Notes: generated from the sequence alone by a model not told the origin. DNA of 41,460 nucleotides from Candidatus Binataceae bacterium (GCA_030041155.1 JASHOJ010000007.1:1-41460); one strand, 5' to 3'; shown: positions 7,440 to 16,436, counted from the first letter of the stretch. Numbers and translations are program-made.

Positions 7440-8680
7440 GAGGCGGTGGCGGCAAGCGCCGCTTCCGAGTGCTGAGTGAAATTGAGGAACTGGCCGCTAG
7501 CGGCGATCACTTCATCCGCGGTGACAAGCCCGATACAGCGGTTATCGTATGGACAAGTTTCTACAAAGCAGGTGTGGCAGGGCACGGATTTGCGCAGCAC
7601 GACATTGTATCCACCCGCGGGAAACCATTTGCCGCGAAAGTCGCGGCACGAGAAAATCGAAATGCTGGGCGTTCCGATAAGCGCCGCCAGATGCTGCACG
7701 CCCGAATCATTGCAGACGAGCAAAGCGCATCTACGCAGAATTTCACACGACTCGCGAACCGAGGCGCGGCCCGCGAGATTCGATGCGCGTGCGCCTATCG
7801 CGCCGGCTACGCGGCCGCAGAGATCGCGCTCCTGGACGCTTCCGAGGACTACGACGCGCGTGCCGCGGTCGGCGAGATAGCGCCCGGCTTCGATGAAACG
7901 GTCGACGGGCCATCGGTTCGGAGGGGCTTTCGCACCAGGAGCGAGCGCCAGCAGGTCGGCGGATCCGATCGATTCTGCCGCAAAAAGGCGATCTACCGCG
8001 TCGCGCTCGCGAGATCCCAACTCCAGCATCGCGGCGATGGACGAGGAAGCCTGGGCGAAGCCCGCCGCGGAGACAATCCGCATCATGCGAGTGCTCTCAT
8101 TGGGAAAATCGATCAGATCGGACTGTGCGCGCGCGAACAGCCGCAAGCGGTCGTATCGCCATCCCGACGCCCATTTCACGCCCGTCATCCGCGCAGCGGC
8201 GATGTTGCGCAAGATCGTTGAGAGCGGCGCGGCCACTGCGCTCAACTCGATCCACATATCGAACTGGCGCGCGCGCATTTCGGAAATCCATCGAAGCTGC
8301 CCGCCGAGTCCCGCGATCTCTTCCGAATGATACGCGGCGATTTCATCGATCCACGAAACACTTGCCAGCAGATCGGCCGCACCGGGCATCCCGCGGCGTC
8401 CCGGCGAAGTGACGAGCACCAGCCGTGCTTTCGGGTAAGCTCGACGGATGGCATGGAGTGCAGGAACCGCGCACGCGATGTCTCCCAGGTTGCCGATGCG
8501 GTAAACAGCGACGCGCTCGGCCTGCGCGGGGCGCTTGCGCGGCCATAGGCACCGGACCATGGAGAAAAGCGCAAAATTGACTAGCGATCTGGAGCCTGCC
8601 GCAATCGCGGCTTCCGCGCGCGCGAGAGTCGTCGCATTATCGATACCCTCGGCATGCTCCTGCGGTGCCAACTTCATCAC
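7436..8680 (-). CDS. Glycosyltransferase family 9 (heptosyltransferase-like)
   Basis: 414 residues. The GT9 N-terminal signature is VYRIGNLGDIACAVPALHAI (about 59-78). The donor-site region is LALAPGAKAPPNRWP, then VCNDSGVQHLAALIGTPSI (322-340). A cysteine-rich segment, PCHTCFVETCPYDNRCI (about 367-383), is common in GT9 proteins. GT9 enzymes transfer heptose or related sugars to lipid-linked or LPS-core acceptors. GTG 8680 and ATG 8677 are adjacent starts preceded by AAGG, and 8677 is as likely. It lies 24 bp after the Wzz-like gene and overlaps the truncated FkbM start by 4 bases. Confidence 0.9.
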   Translation of the reverse strand: MMKLAPQEHAEGIDNATTLARAEAAIAAGSRSLVNFALFSMVRCLWPRKRPAQAERVAVYRIGNLGDIACAVPALHAIRRAYPKARLVLVTSPGRRGMPGAADLLASVSWIDEIAAYHSEEIAGLGGQLRWISEMRARQFDMWIELSAVAAPLSTILRNIAAARMTGVKWASGWRYDRLRLFARAQSDLIDFPNESTRMMRIVSAAGFAQASSSIAAMLELGSRERDAVDRLFAAESIGSADLLALAPGAKAPPNRWPVDRFIEAGRYLADRGTRVVVLGSVQERDLCGRVAGAIGARASNLAGRASVRESCEILRRCALLVCNDSGVQHLAALIGTPSISIFSCRDFRGKWFPAGGYNVVLRKSVPCHTCFVETCPYDNRCIGLVTADEVIAASGQFLNFTQHSEAALAATAS

Positions 8681-8704
8681 CTTGATCGTTTCGATAATCG
8701 TGCT

Positions 8705-9772
8705 TTAGTCGCGCCGCGCCGGCGGCTCCGGTTTCGGCAGCCCATGCGGCTCCTTGATCGGAGAAAAGGTCTCCGCAGCGGGGCGCGGCGCCCGTGGCAG
8801 ACTGTGATTCATCGCGGTTTCCAGCGCCGCCAACTGGCGGCGGGTACGAGATATAAAGTCCCACGCCAGCACCGCGATACACATCAGCGCGAAGGTGAGC
8901 GCACCGGCGATAGTCGCATCGCGGCGGGCCTGCGGCGCGTAAAAGTTATCGGGAACTACCGGCGGCTCTATTATCTTGAAAGCGAAGTCCGCCTGCACTC
9001 GGGCAATCTTCTCGCGCTGAATCTGCCGCGCAACGAGCTCATAAAGCTGATTCTGCAGCAGAGCGTCCGAGGTTTTGCTGATCTCGTCCTGCAGCGAGTC
9101 AACCGCGGCCGCGGCGGACTGCACCTCTTCAGATCGGACCTTCTCGCGCAGGCTGACGAGATAGTCTTCGAGAATGGATTTTGCCTCGGCGGGATCCGGA
9201 TCCATGTAGTAGAGCGCAAGATTTCCGCTCTTGTAATCGTATTCAGTCTGGAAGCGACCGGTAATCGCTTGTGACATTTTCCACGGCGATATCCGCGGAA
9301 CGTGACCGTTTGTGGACTTCACGATTCTGCGATCCAGGTGATAACGGTTGATGAGATCGGTGGTAAACGCGTAGCTATCCATTATCGCGATATAGCGCTC
9401 AGAGATCGTCACGTTGTCGCTCTCGCCGCCGGTAAACAGATCCATCAGGCTGCTGGAGGTTTGTCCGAGGGTTGTTCCTTCGCCAACGGAGCTTGCGAGC
9501 GATGAATCCGGTGAGACCGGCGTGATAAGGGCTTGCGCTCGGTACCACTTCACGGAGAAGTACTTCTCGCGAACACCTATATAGCCGGCCACGATTAGGG
9601 TTACACAGATAATGAGTGGCGACGCGCGCAGGAGCACGCGCGCCACTCGTATCAGTTCAAGAATCGCCAATTGCGAATCGGTAAGGCTCGGCGGCAGATA
9701 ACCGAGCGACCCGTTCGCGCTCGAAAGCGAGGGCGAGCTCGGGTCGTGACCGTTTTTTAGCCTGGATGCCAC
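8705..9772 (-). CDS. Wzz-like polysaccharide chain-length / co-polymerase protein
   Basis: About 355 residues with the Wzz layout: a short cytoplasmic N-terminus, membrane helix 1 (about 50-68), a long periplasmic part rich in helices (residues ~80-280, including VDSLQDEISKTSDALLQNQL), and membrane helix 2 (about 287-306). The C-terminal tail is Pro-rich and has no Walker motifs, so the tyrosine-kinase half found in some co-polymerases is missing. It would regulate polymer length at the inner membrane. GTG 9772 (VASRLKNGHDP) is preferred: it follows the Wzi stop by 31 bp and has GGA 10 bases upstream. The TTG at 9844 would overlap Wzi by 41 bp. Confidence 0.85.
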   Translation of the reverse strand: MASRLKNGHDPSSPSLSSANGSLGYLPPSLTDSQLAILELIRVARVLLRASPLIICVTLIVAGYIGVREKYFSVKWYRAQALITPVSPDSSLASSVGEGTTLGQTSSSLMDLFTGGESDNVTISERYIAIMDSYAFTTDLINRYHLDRRIVKSTNGHVPRISPWKMSQAITGRFQTEYDYKSGNLALYYMDPDPAEAKSILEDYLVSLREKVRSEEVQSAAAAVDSLQDEISKTSDALLQNQLYELVARQIQREKIARVQADFAFKIIEPPVVPDNFYAPQARRDATIAGALTFALMCIAVLAWDFISRTRRQLAALETAMNHSLPRAPRPAAETFSPIKEPHGLPKPEPPARRD

Positions 9773-9803
9773 TATAGTTTTCCGTGCACTAGCGCTTTTG
9801 GCG

Positions 9804-11471
9804 TCACTTCCAGGACAGACTGTTGAAGGACGGCGTAAGGCCAATAGTAAGTTGCAGCATCACGCGCACCGAGCTCGAGTTGGAATAATTGATGTCGCGG
9901 ACATACTCGGCAGCGGTGCGCGCCTGGAACTCGCCCAGTGAATCTCCGAGCGGCTGGACCTCGAGCGGAGTATGAAACAGATCGAGGGCACCCCCAAAGC
10001 CGCTTTCGTTGTTGGTTCCGATCGTAGCCGGCACAAAAGAGGTCGCAGAGCGGCGCTCAAAGAATAATTCTCCGGTGATCTGATCGGTATAGCCAATCCA
10101 TCGGCCAAGCTTGGCATTGACGTGCCACGCACCCGGGCCAAGCGCATCGCCCATCAGCGCATTCTCGTAGGTCCAGTACAGGCTGTCGCTATGGGTCGAA
10201 TAGTCATTGTCTAGCAGTGTGTATTCGATTCCAGCATCCGTAAGTCCATCACTCGTAACCTGCGGTAAGTAGACACCAAAGGTGTAAGAGGGAGCCTTGA
10301 ACGGAAGCTTGAAGCCGGTGTTATGACCGAGTGGCTGATAAAAGTCTTCACCCAGGATTTCCGCATAGATCTGGCTATAGCGGAGTTGGGGAATATAGAA
10401 CTTGATATACGAACCGAAACGTGAGTTGGTATTCGCTCCGGTCGGGCTTCCTGTATCAAGTCCGGTGGCGCGTCCGAGAAAACCTCCTATTCCATAAGTG
10501 TTGTTGCCGGTGCCGCCGAACATTATCGCGTGATTCCATCCCCATTCGAGCCATGGCAGGGTTCTGAATGACATCTCCTGCGCACTGAACCACGGCTGCG
10601 CGAATTCCCGGTCGGCATCAAGCTGGCCAAATATTATCTGGTATCTCATCAGTCCCAGGTAACGGAGAAAGAACGGCAGATGCGACGGGTGAATGTTCTG
10701 CACGCGCAGACCGGGAAATGGCGCGGCGTTGTTGCTCTGCGAAAGCGATGTGGACCATCCCACCGCCCAGTTCAATTCCTCCTGTCCGAATGAAATGGCG
10801 GTGTCGCCGAGCGAGACTACCGCCGCACCGGTAAGAAGCTGTACGCGGCTGCCGCCTGTGAGGCTTCTGGAGATCGGTCCGGCGATCGCGCCTTCACCGT
10901 AACCGGTGACGAATCCGCCCAGACCCACCCATCCCGACCATCTGCCGACTTCGTTGCTGCCGGGTTCGGTGGGAAGATTGTCGTTGTACGGCAGCAGCGG
11001 CGTGCCTTCCTGGTAATTGATTCCCGATTTCCCGGTATTAAGCTGCTCGCGCTGGCCAGATGAATATACGTACTGTGCTTCGAGCCGCTGGACGGGATGA
11101 ATCATCGTCGGCAGGTTGTCTTCCTCGTCCTTATCGACCCATTCGATCTCTTCCCGGAGTTGCGCGCGAAGGATGCGGATAAGATGCCGCGCCAGCGGAT
11201 TCGGATCGCGCTCGTCGAGATTGGATTCGGCCTCGAGGGTGAGCCGCGCCGCCTCGACCCTGGTGAACGGTTTGGCATAACCGATATAGCTGTCGAGCAG
11301 ACCGAAGTTGTTGAGAATATCAAGTGCGTGATAAATCGAGCTGTCGAGCGGTATATATACCGCATAGGTCGAGGCGGCGGCGCGCCCGCGCACAGCACAC
11401 AGCAAAATCGCGGTGCAGGCGATCACAGTGCAGGCGATGAATCCGGCATGCACAGAACCGCTGCGTCTCAT
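9804..11471 (-). CDS. Wzi-like capsule assembly outer-membrane protein
   Basis: 555 residues with a signal peptide (hydrophobic about 10-28, cleavage near RGRAAA). The mature start, YAVYIPLDSSIYHALDILNN, leads into a helical FTRVEAARL region and then a long beta-rich part with many aromatic, Gly and Asn residues (for example FRTLPWLEWGWNHAIMFGG), as in the 18-stranded Wzi barrel family. Wzi anchors or organises secreted polysaccharide at the outer membrane. The start ATG 11471 overlaps the transglycosylase stop by 4 bases, so the two are translationally linked. Confidence 0.88.
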   Translation of the reverse strand: MRRSGSVHAGFIACTVIACTAILLCAVRGRAAASTYAVYIPLDSSIYHALDILNNFGLLDSYIGYAKPFTRVEAARLTLEAESNLDERDPNPLARHLIRILRAQLREEIEWVDKDEEDNLPTMIHPVQRLEAQYVYSSGQREQLNTGKSGINYQEGTPLLPYNDNLPTEPGSNEVGRWSGWVGLGGFVTGYGEGAIAGPISRSLTGGSRVQLLTGAAVVSLGDTAISFGQEELNWAVGWSTSLSQSNNAAPFPGLRVQNIHPSHLPFFLRYLGLMRYQIIFGQLDADREFAQPWFSAQEMSFRTLPWLEWGWNHAIMFGGTGNNTYGIGGFLGRATGLDTGSPTGANTNSRFGSYIKFYIPQLRYSQIYAEILGEDFYQPLGHNTGFKLPFKAPSYTFGVYLPQVTSDGLTDAGIEYTLLDNDYSTHSDSLYWTYENALMGDALGPGAWHVNAKLGRWIGYTDQITGELFFERRSATSFVPATIGTNNESGFGGALDLFHTPLEVQPLGDSLGEFQARTAAEYVRDINYSNSSSVRVMLQLTIGLTPSFNSLSWK

Positions 11472-12274
11472 TTGATCGCGCCTTGCTCGCGCACGGACAT
11501 CGCGGCGCGACGAGCATCAAGGCCGGCGCCGACCGGTGATTCAGAAACGGCGCGTGGCGCGCGGCTCTCCGCAAGCGCCCGCTCCCGCTTTATGGCCTCA
11601 AGTCTGTCCAGGATTTTGTTGGCTCCGTCGCTGCGGCTCTCGTTCTGCGGATTCGCTGATGTCGGCGTCTCGCGTGAGGGCCGCGCCGAACGCAAGCGCA
11701 GCTTCCGCGCCAGTGGTCCATTGTCATTTGCAAGCAAATAGGCAATCAGCACGCGACGCACGTAATCACGAGTTTCCAGATAAGGAGGAACGCCGCGATA
11801 TTTGCCGACCGCCCCCTCGCCGGCATTGTAGGCGGCAAGAATCTCCGGGAGCGTCAGCGCGCCCATCTCAGGACGATATGCCCGCAGGTATGCGAGGAAG
11901 CGCGCCGCGCCAAGAACGTTGCTCACCGGGTCGAATGGGTCGGCGACGCCGAACCGATTCGCCGTCGCGGGCATGAGCTGCATCATGCCTTCTGCTCCCT
12001 TTGAAGAGACCGCGCCGGCATTACCACCGGATTCGATCTGCGCGATCGCCGCGAGCAACGCCGGGTCGAGGTCATACATCCGAGCAACTGCGCGATACAG
12101 CCGCTCGTTGTCGGCTTGAGATCGCACGCTCTGAGCCCAGTCGGCCGGGGTATCGCGCGCGGGCGAAGCGCCCGAGGCGAGTTTCGGTGCGAGCAGCATC
12201 GCGCCTGCGAAAATCGGCAGGCAGAGGAAATTTCCATAGATCGCCGCTCGCCCTTTCCCCGACGAAGATCGCAC
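11468..12274 (-). CDS. Periplasmic lytic transglycosylase (SLT domain)
   Basis: 268 residues. Signal peptide (hydrophobic ~17-33, cleavage near ASGAS), then a single SLT/goose-lysozyme-like domain with catalytic E81 in AIAQIESGGN, followed by SSKGAEGMMQLMPATAN and LAAYNAGEGAV, the three hallmark blocks. The C-terminal ~70 residues are charged and Ser/Pro-rich without clear structure. It cleaves peptidoglycan glycan strands to 1,6-anhydro products. Placed between the export protein and the Wzi barrel, it may open the wall for the export complex. GTG 12274 has GAGG six bases upstream and lies 12 bp after the export gene. Confidence 0.9.
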   Translation of the reverse strand: MRSSSGKGRAAIYGNFLCLPIFAGAMLLAPKLASGASPARDTPADWAQSVRSQADNERLYRAVARMYDLDPALLAAIAQIESGGNAGAVSSKGAEGMMQLMPATANRFGVADPFDPVSNVLGAARFLAYLRAYRPEMGALTLPEILAAYNAGEGAVGKYRGVPPYLETRDYVRRVLIAYLLANDNGPLARKLRLRSARPSRETPTSANPQNESRSDGANKILDRLEAIKRERALAESRAPRAVSESPVGAGLDARRAAMSVREQGAIK

Positions 12275-12286
12275 CGCGCCTCACCG

Positions 12287-15208
12287 TCACAAGCTGGTCG
12301 CCAGGATACCCAGGACGGCAAGGCCGGTTAGCGACGAGGCGATGATCTGCGTCACAGCCGAAGCAACCTGGAGCTTGCTCGTGTAGATGAGCCGCTCGGG
12401 CACATAGACGGTATCGCCCGGATCAACTTTCGCGCTCATCAAGCCACCCGATATCACCGGCAATAGCGGGAACATCGTCGATTGCCTGCTCGCCTTGATT
12501 CCGTCTTCGGTGAGCACCGAACCGTCAGCCCGGATTACCATCGTATGCTGAGGATCGGAGCCTTCAGCGGGACCGCCAGCCATATCAAGAACGTCGCGCA
12601 CTGTAAGGTCTGGACGCCACACAATCGCATTCGGGCTGTAGACCTGTCCGAGCACATTCACGTCCGAAGGACGCCGTGGAATCGTCAGAACATCCTGATC
12701 AACCATCGCGATGTTGTCCGGTGATGCGACCAGCTCGTCCAGCGGCTTCAGATGAACTACCAGCCGTCCCTGCGCCTGCTGACTTTCGGATTGCGCGAGC
12801 ACCTGCTGGAGCATCGTAAGACCCTGCGCACCGTCGCTTCCCGTCGGTTCGGTGCTGGAGGCAATCGGAGTTATTTGCGCGCGCGCGATCGCGGTGCGCA
12901 ATCTGACACGGGCCTGATCTAACCGCGCTTGCTGCAGCTCCTTCACGGACTGGCGAATCAGAACCGCAGCCGGCAGATATGCGTCCGGCATCAAACCACC
13001 GGCGCGTTCCAGCACTGACGCGATCCGTTCACCATCATGAATTGTGTAGGGGCCCGGCCGCGCCACCCGTCCCCGCACGTATACGACCCATGGCAGATGC
13101 CAATCGGTAGCCCTGCGTACGAAAAGCTGATCGTTCGCCTCGAGCAAAGGATTATGGTCATCGGTTCCGGCCAGCGCCGACCGCAGATCAACATCGATAA
13201 AGGTGTGGCTGGTATGCGCGCCGTTTATCACCTGGGTTCGAGCGAGCTCGGATTGCTTTTGATATGCGTCGTCCTTGAGCCCGCCGGCGAGATAGAGCAA
13301 GTCGCTCACGCGCATACCCTGGCTGAGCACATAGAAGCCGGGATTGCGCACCTCGCCAAGCACCTGAACCGTTGGCAGATATTTCATCTGCGATTCGCTG
13401 TAGACGGTCAGGTCGTCCTCGCGCTGTAGCGCGAGGTCGCCGGGCGCCATGGTCTCCGCCTGCAGAGCGTCGCCAAGATCGACCGGAACCAGGCGCGTCG
13501 TGCGCGCCGGCCCCTCTTTTCGCCGAATCAGCGCGTATTTGAAAAAAGTGTGCGGCGCGGCGCCTTCGGCCGCGGCGATCAGATCGGATACTCGCATCCC
13601 CGGATGCCACTGGTACTTGCCGGGCCGATTCACGTTTCCGCGCACCACGACCACGTCGTGCTCGACCGGCAGCACCGGGTAGACTTTCACCAGGTCGCCG
13701 TCATGCACGAGAAGGGTCTGCGAGCGTATCGTGCCGAGGTCAACGTCGAGCGCAATTCTGCGCGCATGATTCTCCACACGCTCGACCTGTACCCGCTGCG
13801 AATAGCCAAACGCGCTTATCCCGCCGGCAAGCCTGATAAGGTTCGAGATCGATTCCGTGTTGCCCGAAAGCTCGTAAATTGCGGGCCGCTTCACGTCACC
13901 CGCCACCGCGGCAACCGGACCGATTACCGGCACGAAAATCACATCGTCCGCCTCGAGCTGATCGTTGCCGGTTGTGCGGCCGTTCAACAAAAGGCTGTAG
14001 AGATCGATAATCTGCGCGACCTGATTACCACGCCTCAACTGAATTCGGCGCAGGCTTCCGACCTTGGTGATGCCGCCCGCGGCCTGCAGCGCATTCGCGA
14101 CGTGAGCAAGCGCGCTCACCGAATAGGCGCCGGGCGCGGCGACCTCGCCCACCACGAAAACTTGAATCGATCGCAGCCGCCCCATCGTGACGTCGACGTT
14201 GACGCCGGCTATCTGGCCGGTGCGATCTTCGATCAGTTTTTTCGCCTGCTCGAAGGTAAGTCCCGCCACCTCAAGCGGCCCGATCTGAGGAATCAGAACC
14301 GACCCGTCGCGACTTACAGTAAGAGTCAGAGTGTTGTTGATTCGCCCCCACATCAAAAGACGCAGGTTATCGCCCGGACCGACGATGTAGCTGCTACCGA
14401 CCGGAATGTCAGCATCGCTGCCGCCCTTCATCCCCGACGAGAACAGCGAGTACCCGAACTGTGACAGATTCTGGGTGCTCGGAGCCTGTGGCGCCGCGGC
14501 GGAATCGATCGAGCGAAACGTGCGCTCGATCGACGAGATCTCAGTGCTGCCCGATTCCGCGCGTGCCGCGCCCGCGCTGGAGGCTTCACTTTGCTCCGAG
14601 AGCGGCGACGGCATCGCAAGCTGGGTGCAGCTTTGGAGTTGCTCGATCTGGGCGGTGGTAAAGCTCAGCCCCATCGAGGTGAGGATTGCCTTCACGTCAT
14701 CAGGGCCTAGTTGCTTGGCCGCAAAGTGTAGGCACAGGTCCTGGATATCGTCGCTGCTCAACCCGCCAATCGCGACCCGACTCTTGATCGCACCCATTTC
14801 ATCGGCGGAGATGCCGAGCTTCTGCATCATCTCGCCTACCGCCTGCTTGCTCGCAGAGGAGCCCGCGACCGCGCCAAGCGAATTCGCCTGCGATGCTCCC
14901 GAAAGCGACTCGGCGCTCGAACTCGAGGCAGGAGCACATGGCGGGATTCCTGCGGCAGCTTTTGCATCCGCATCCGGATCATTCAGTTGGAAACAGCTTG
15001 CGCCTGAATTGGCGGATGGCGACGCGGTCGCGGCGGAAGGGGACTGTACCGAAGAAGAGGAGAGCGTCGCACCGCCATCAAGCCCGGCGCCGGACGATTG
15101 CGCCATCGCAAGCCCGGCCGAAAACAGGATTGCGATAGCGGCCGGGAGTATCGCAAACCGCCCACGCGCAAGCGATTTAGCCGCCAGGGTTACATGGCGC
15201 CGGTTCAT
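12287..15208 (-). CDS. Outer-membrane polysaccharide export protein with multiple SLBB domains (Wza-like)
   Basis: 973 residues, far longer than E. coli Wza (~380). Signal peptide with cleavage near AMAQ and no lipobox Cys, unlike Wza. Residues ~38-265 form an unusual Ser/Ala-rich N-terminal part containing helical stretches (VGEMMQKLGISADEMGAIKS). The poly-export domain begins near 273 (SSYIVGPGDNLRLLMWGR). Several SLBB repeats follow, recognisable by recurring FVVGEVAAPGAYSV-, VVRGNVNRPGKYQW-, VLGEVRNPGFYVL- and VYVRGRVARPGPYTI-like blocks. The C-terminus is hydrophobic (VTQIIASSLTGLAVLGIL), compatible with a membrane-crossing helix as in Wza. ATG 15208 is chosen because it directly precedes a good signal peptide. 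Likely first gene of the operon. Confidence 0.9.
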   Translation of the reverse strand: MNRRHVTLAAKSLARGRFAILPAAIAILFSAGLAMAQSSGAGLDGGATLSSSSVQSPSAATASPSANSGASCFQLNDPDADAKAAAGIPPCAPASSSSAESLSGASQANSLGAVAGSSASKQAVGEMMQKLGISADEMGAIKSRVAIGGLSSDDIQDLCLHFAAKQLGPDDVKAILTSMGLSFTTAQIEQLQSCTQLAMPSPLSEQSEASSAGAARAESGSTEISSIERTFRSIDSAAAPQAPSTQNLSQFGYSLFSSGMKGGSDADIPVGSSYIVGPGDNLRLLMWGRINNTLTLTVSRDGSVLIPQIGPLEVAGLTFEQAKKLIEDRTGQIAGVNVDVTMGRLRSIQVFVVGEVAAPGAYSVSALAHVANALQAAGGITKVGSLRRIQLRRGNQVAQIIDLYSLLLNGRTTGNDQLEADDVIFVPVIGPVAAVAGDVKRPAIYELSGNTESISNLIRLAGGISAFGYSQRVQVERVENHARRIALDVDLGTIRSQTLLVHDGDLVKVYPVLPVEHDVVVVRGNVNRPGKYQWHPGMRVSDLIAAAEGAAPHTFFKYALIRRKEGPARTTRLVPVDLGDALQAETMAPGDLALQREDDLTVYSESQMKYLPTVQVLGEVRNPGFYVLSQGMRVSDLLYLAGGLKDDAYQKQSELARTQVINGAHTSHTFIDVDLRSALAGTDDHNPLLEANDQLFVRRATDWHLPWVVYVRGRVARPGPYTIHDGERIASVLERAGGLMPDAYLPAAVLIRQSVKELQQARLDQARVRLRTAIARAQITPIASSTEPTGSDGAQGLTMLQQVLAQSESQQAQGRLVVHLKPLDELVASPDNIAMVDQDVLTIPRRPSDVNVLGQVYSPNAIVWRPDLTVRDVLDMAGGPAEGSDPQHTMVIRADGSVLTEDGIKASRQSTMFPLLPVISGGLMSAKVDPGDTVYVPERLIYTSKLQVASAVTQIIASSLTGLAVLGILATSL

Positions 15209-15241
15209 CGGTCGAACCCGCTGCCACGTGGATCCAACATG

Positions 15242-15256
15242 GCCAGCAGTGCTGGC
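15242..15256 (-). repeat. Perfect inverted repeat GCCAGCA-G-TGCTGGC
   Basis: A 7+1+7 perfect palindrome whose last base is 33 bases upstream of the export gene start. As RNA it could form a hairpin only with a larger loop, so it may equally be a protein-binding site. Confidence 0.5.
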
Positions 15257-15291
15257 GTAACGCTGAATGATAAAGATAAGGGTTGAAATAA

Positions 15292-15308
15292 GCCGCAAGA
15301 GTTGCGGC
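15292..15308 (-). repeat. Perfect hairpin GCCGCAA-loop-TTGCGGC in operon leader
   Basis: Seven-base stem with a 3-base loop. On the minus strand it is followed by TTATTTC, a weak U-rich stretch, so it could act as an attenuator or as the terminator of the upstream glycosyltransferase stub. Confidence 0.5.
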
Positions 15309-15429
15309 AGACGCCGCCCATCTGACCACCCCACATCCTCAACCCCTCTATTTCAGTCTTTAGATATCGACCGTTATCGGCATGATGCCTTCTTACGTTA
15401 TTTTTAGCAATCAACCGCCGCAAAAATTA

Positions 15430-15660
15430 TCACCAGTCGCAATGAGCGCGAGATGCTGCGGCCAATGAGGACTCATAAGCTTCAATAATCTTTGACAGGC
15501 TATAAGTGGAGTTCATATCCACAACCTGGCCGCGCCGCTTTCGGAACCGCTGTTGATATCCGAGCCGCGTCGCGTTCGGGTCAATGTCGCTGAGTGCTAC
15601 GGTGCTTGTCGCGAAAGGATCCTCATGTTGTCTTTGTTGTCTAATTTCGTCCCAAACCGA
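15430..15660 (-). pseudogene. Probable 3' remnant of a glycosyltransferase gene
   Basis: About 76 codons in frame to a TGA at 15432-15430, with no plausible start. The coding-like part ends LGYQQRFRKRRGQVVDMN, then STYSLSKIIEAYESSLAAA. This looks like the C-terminal helices of GT4 enzymes, where an Arg-rich stretch is followed by (F/Y)S-L-x3-I-x2-YE. Towards its 5' side the frame runs into the start of the plus-strand methyltransferase, so the body of the gene is gone. The family assignment rests on pattern only. Confidence 0.45.
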
Positions 15661-15671
15661 GCCCCGGCACG

Positions 15672-16436
15672 ATGATGATGCCCGCGCGTTCTGACGCTCT
15701 AGTTCGGCTCCTGGGGTGTCGCGCGCTTTTTCTGCAGGGTGATCCGCTGGTTCATGACCGCTGGACATGGCTGCGCCGCCATTTGCGACCCGGTGAGAGT
15801 CGCACGCTGGATGCCGGATGCGGCAACGGCGCTTTTACGATTTATGCGGCAAGTATCGGGAACCGAGTCGTGGGACTCTCATTCGACAAGGCAAATAACC
15901 GAAAAGCGGCGGCGCGCGCCGCGATTTTGGGGATCGACAACGCAGCTTTCGAGGAGTGCGACCTCCGCAAACTTGACGCAATGCGCGAGCGACTTGGCGT
16001 TTTCGATCAGGTTGTTTGCCTTGAGACAATCGAACACATCCGTGACGATCGGAAGCTCGCGCGCGACATTGCCGCCTTGCTCCGGCCGGGCGGCCGCTTG
16101 CTTCTCACAACTCCGTGCCGAACCTGCAAGCCGCTTCGAGGCGACAAGTTATCAACCCATGAAGATGGCGGACATGTGCGATGGGGCTATACACATGTCG
16201 AGATGCGCGCGCTCTTGAAAGCGGCCGGCCTCAAAACCATCGTAGAGGAGTACCTAAACGGAATCGTGTCGCAGCAACTTACCAATTTTATGCGCGGGGC
16301 AGGCGGAATTTTCCCCGCCGTGGGATGGGCCGCCGTATTGCCGTTACGTCCTTTACAAACTTTTGATCGATTGGTGACATCCACTTTTGGCGCTACCTAT
16401 TTCAGTATCGCAGTCGTCGCGGAGAAGGCTGTCTGA
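15672..16436 (+). CDS. Class I SAM-dependent methyltransferase (Methyltransf_11/25 type)
   Basis: 254 residues. Motif I TLDAGCGNGAFTIYA (about 45-59), acidic motif II VVGLSFD, then VVCLETIEHIRDD and the LLRPGGRLLLTTP strand-helix block. Small-molecule methyltransferases of this class often modify sugars or lipids, and the position beside glycosyltransferases points to a glycan or carrier substrate (inference). Three consecutive ATGs (15672, 15675, 15678) and no clear ribosome site leave the exact start open. It is followed after 67 bp by a GT4 gene on the same strand. Confidence 0.87.
   Translation: MMMPARSDALVRLLGCRALFLQGDPLVHDRWTWLRRHLRPGESRTLDAGCGNGAFTIYAASIGNRVVGLSFDKANNRKAAARAAILGIDNAAFEECDLRKLDAMRERLGVFDQVVCLETIEHIRDDRKLARDIAALLRPGGRLLLTTPCRTCKPLRGDKLSTHEDGGHVRWGYTHVEMRALLKAAGLKTIVEEYLNGIVSQQLTNFMRGAGGIFPAVGWAAVLPLRPLQTFDRLVTSTFGATYFSIAVVAEKAV

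Larger units (their letters stand above)
15209..15429 (-). promoter_or_regulatory. AT-richer leader / promoter region of the polysaccharide operon
   Basis: 221 bp upstream of the export gene, noticeably richer in A+T than the flanks. Read on the minus strand, it contains the ops-like GGCGGTTGATT (15419-15409), then two perfect hairpins (15308-15292 and 15256-15242), then the start codon. No convincing -35/-10 pair stands out. GATAAT near 15427 is a possible -10. The combination suggests control in the untranslated leader, which is an inference. Confidence 0.4.

Noticed and set aside
14406..15260. Long plus-strand frame of 284 codons
   Set aside because: It is the antisense of the export gene's Ser/Ala-rich N-terminal part. 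It has no domain and no ribosome site, while the minus-strand frame has a signal peptide and SLBB repeats.
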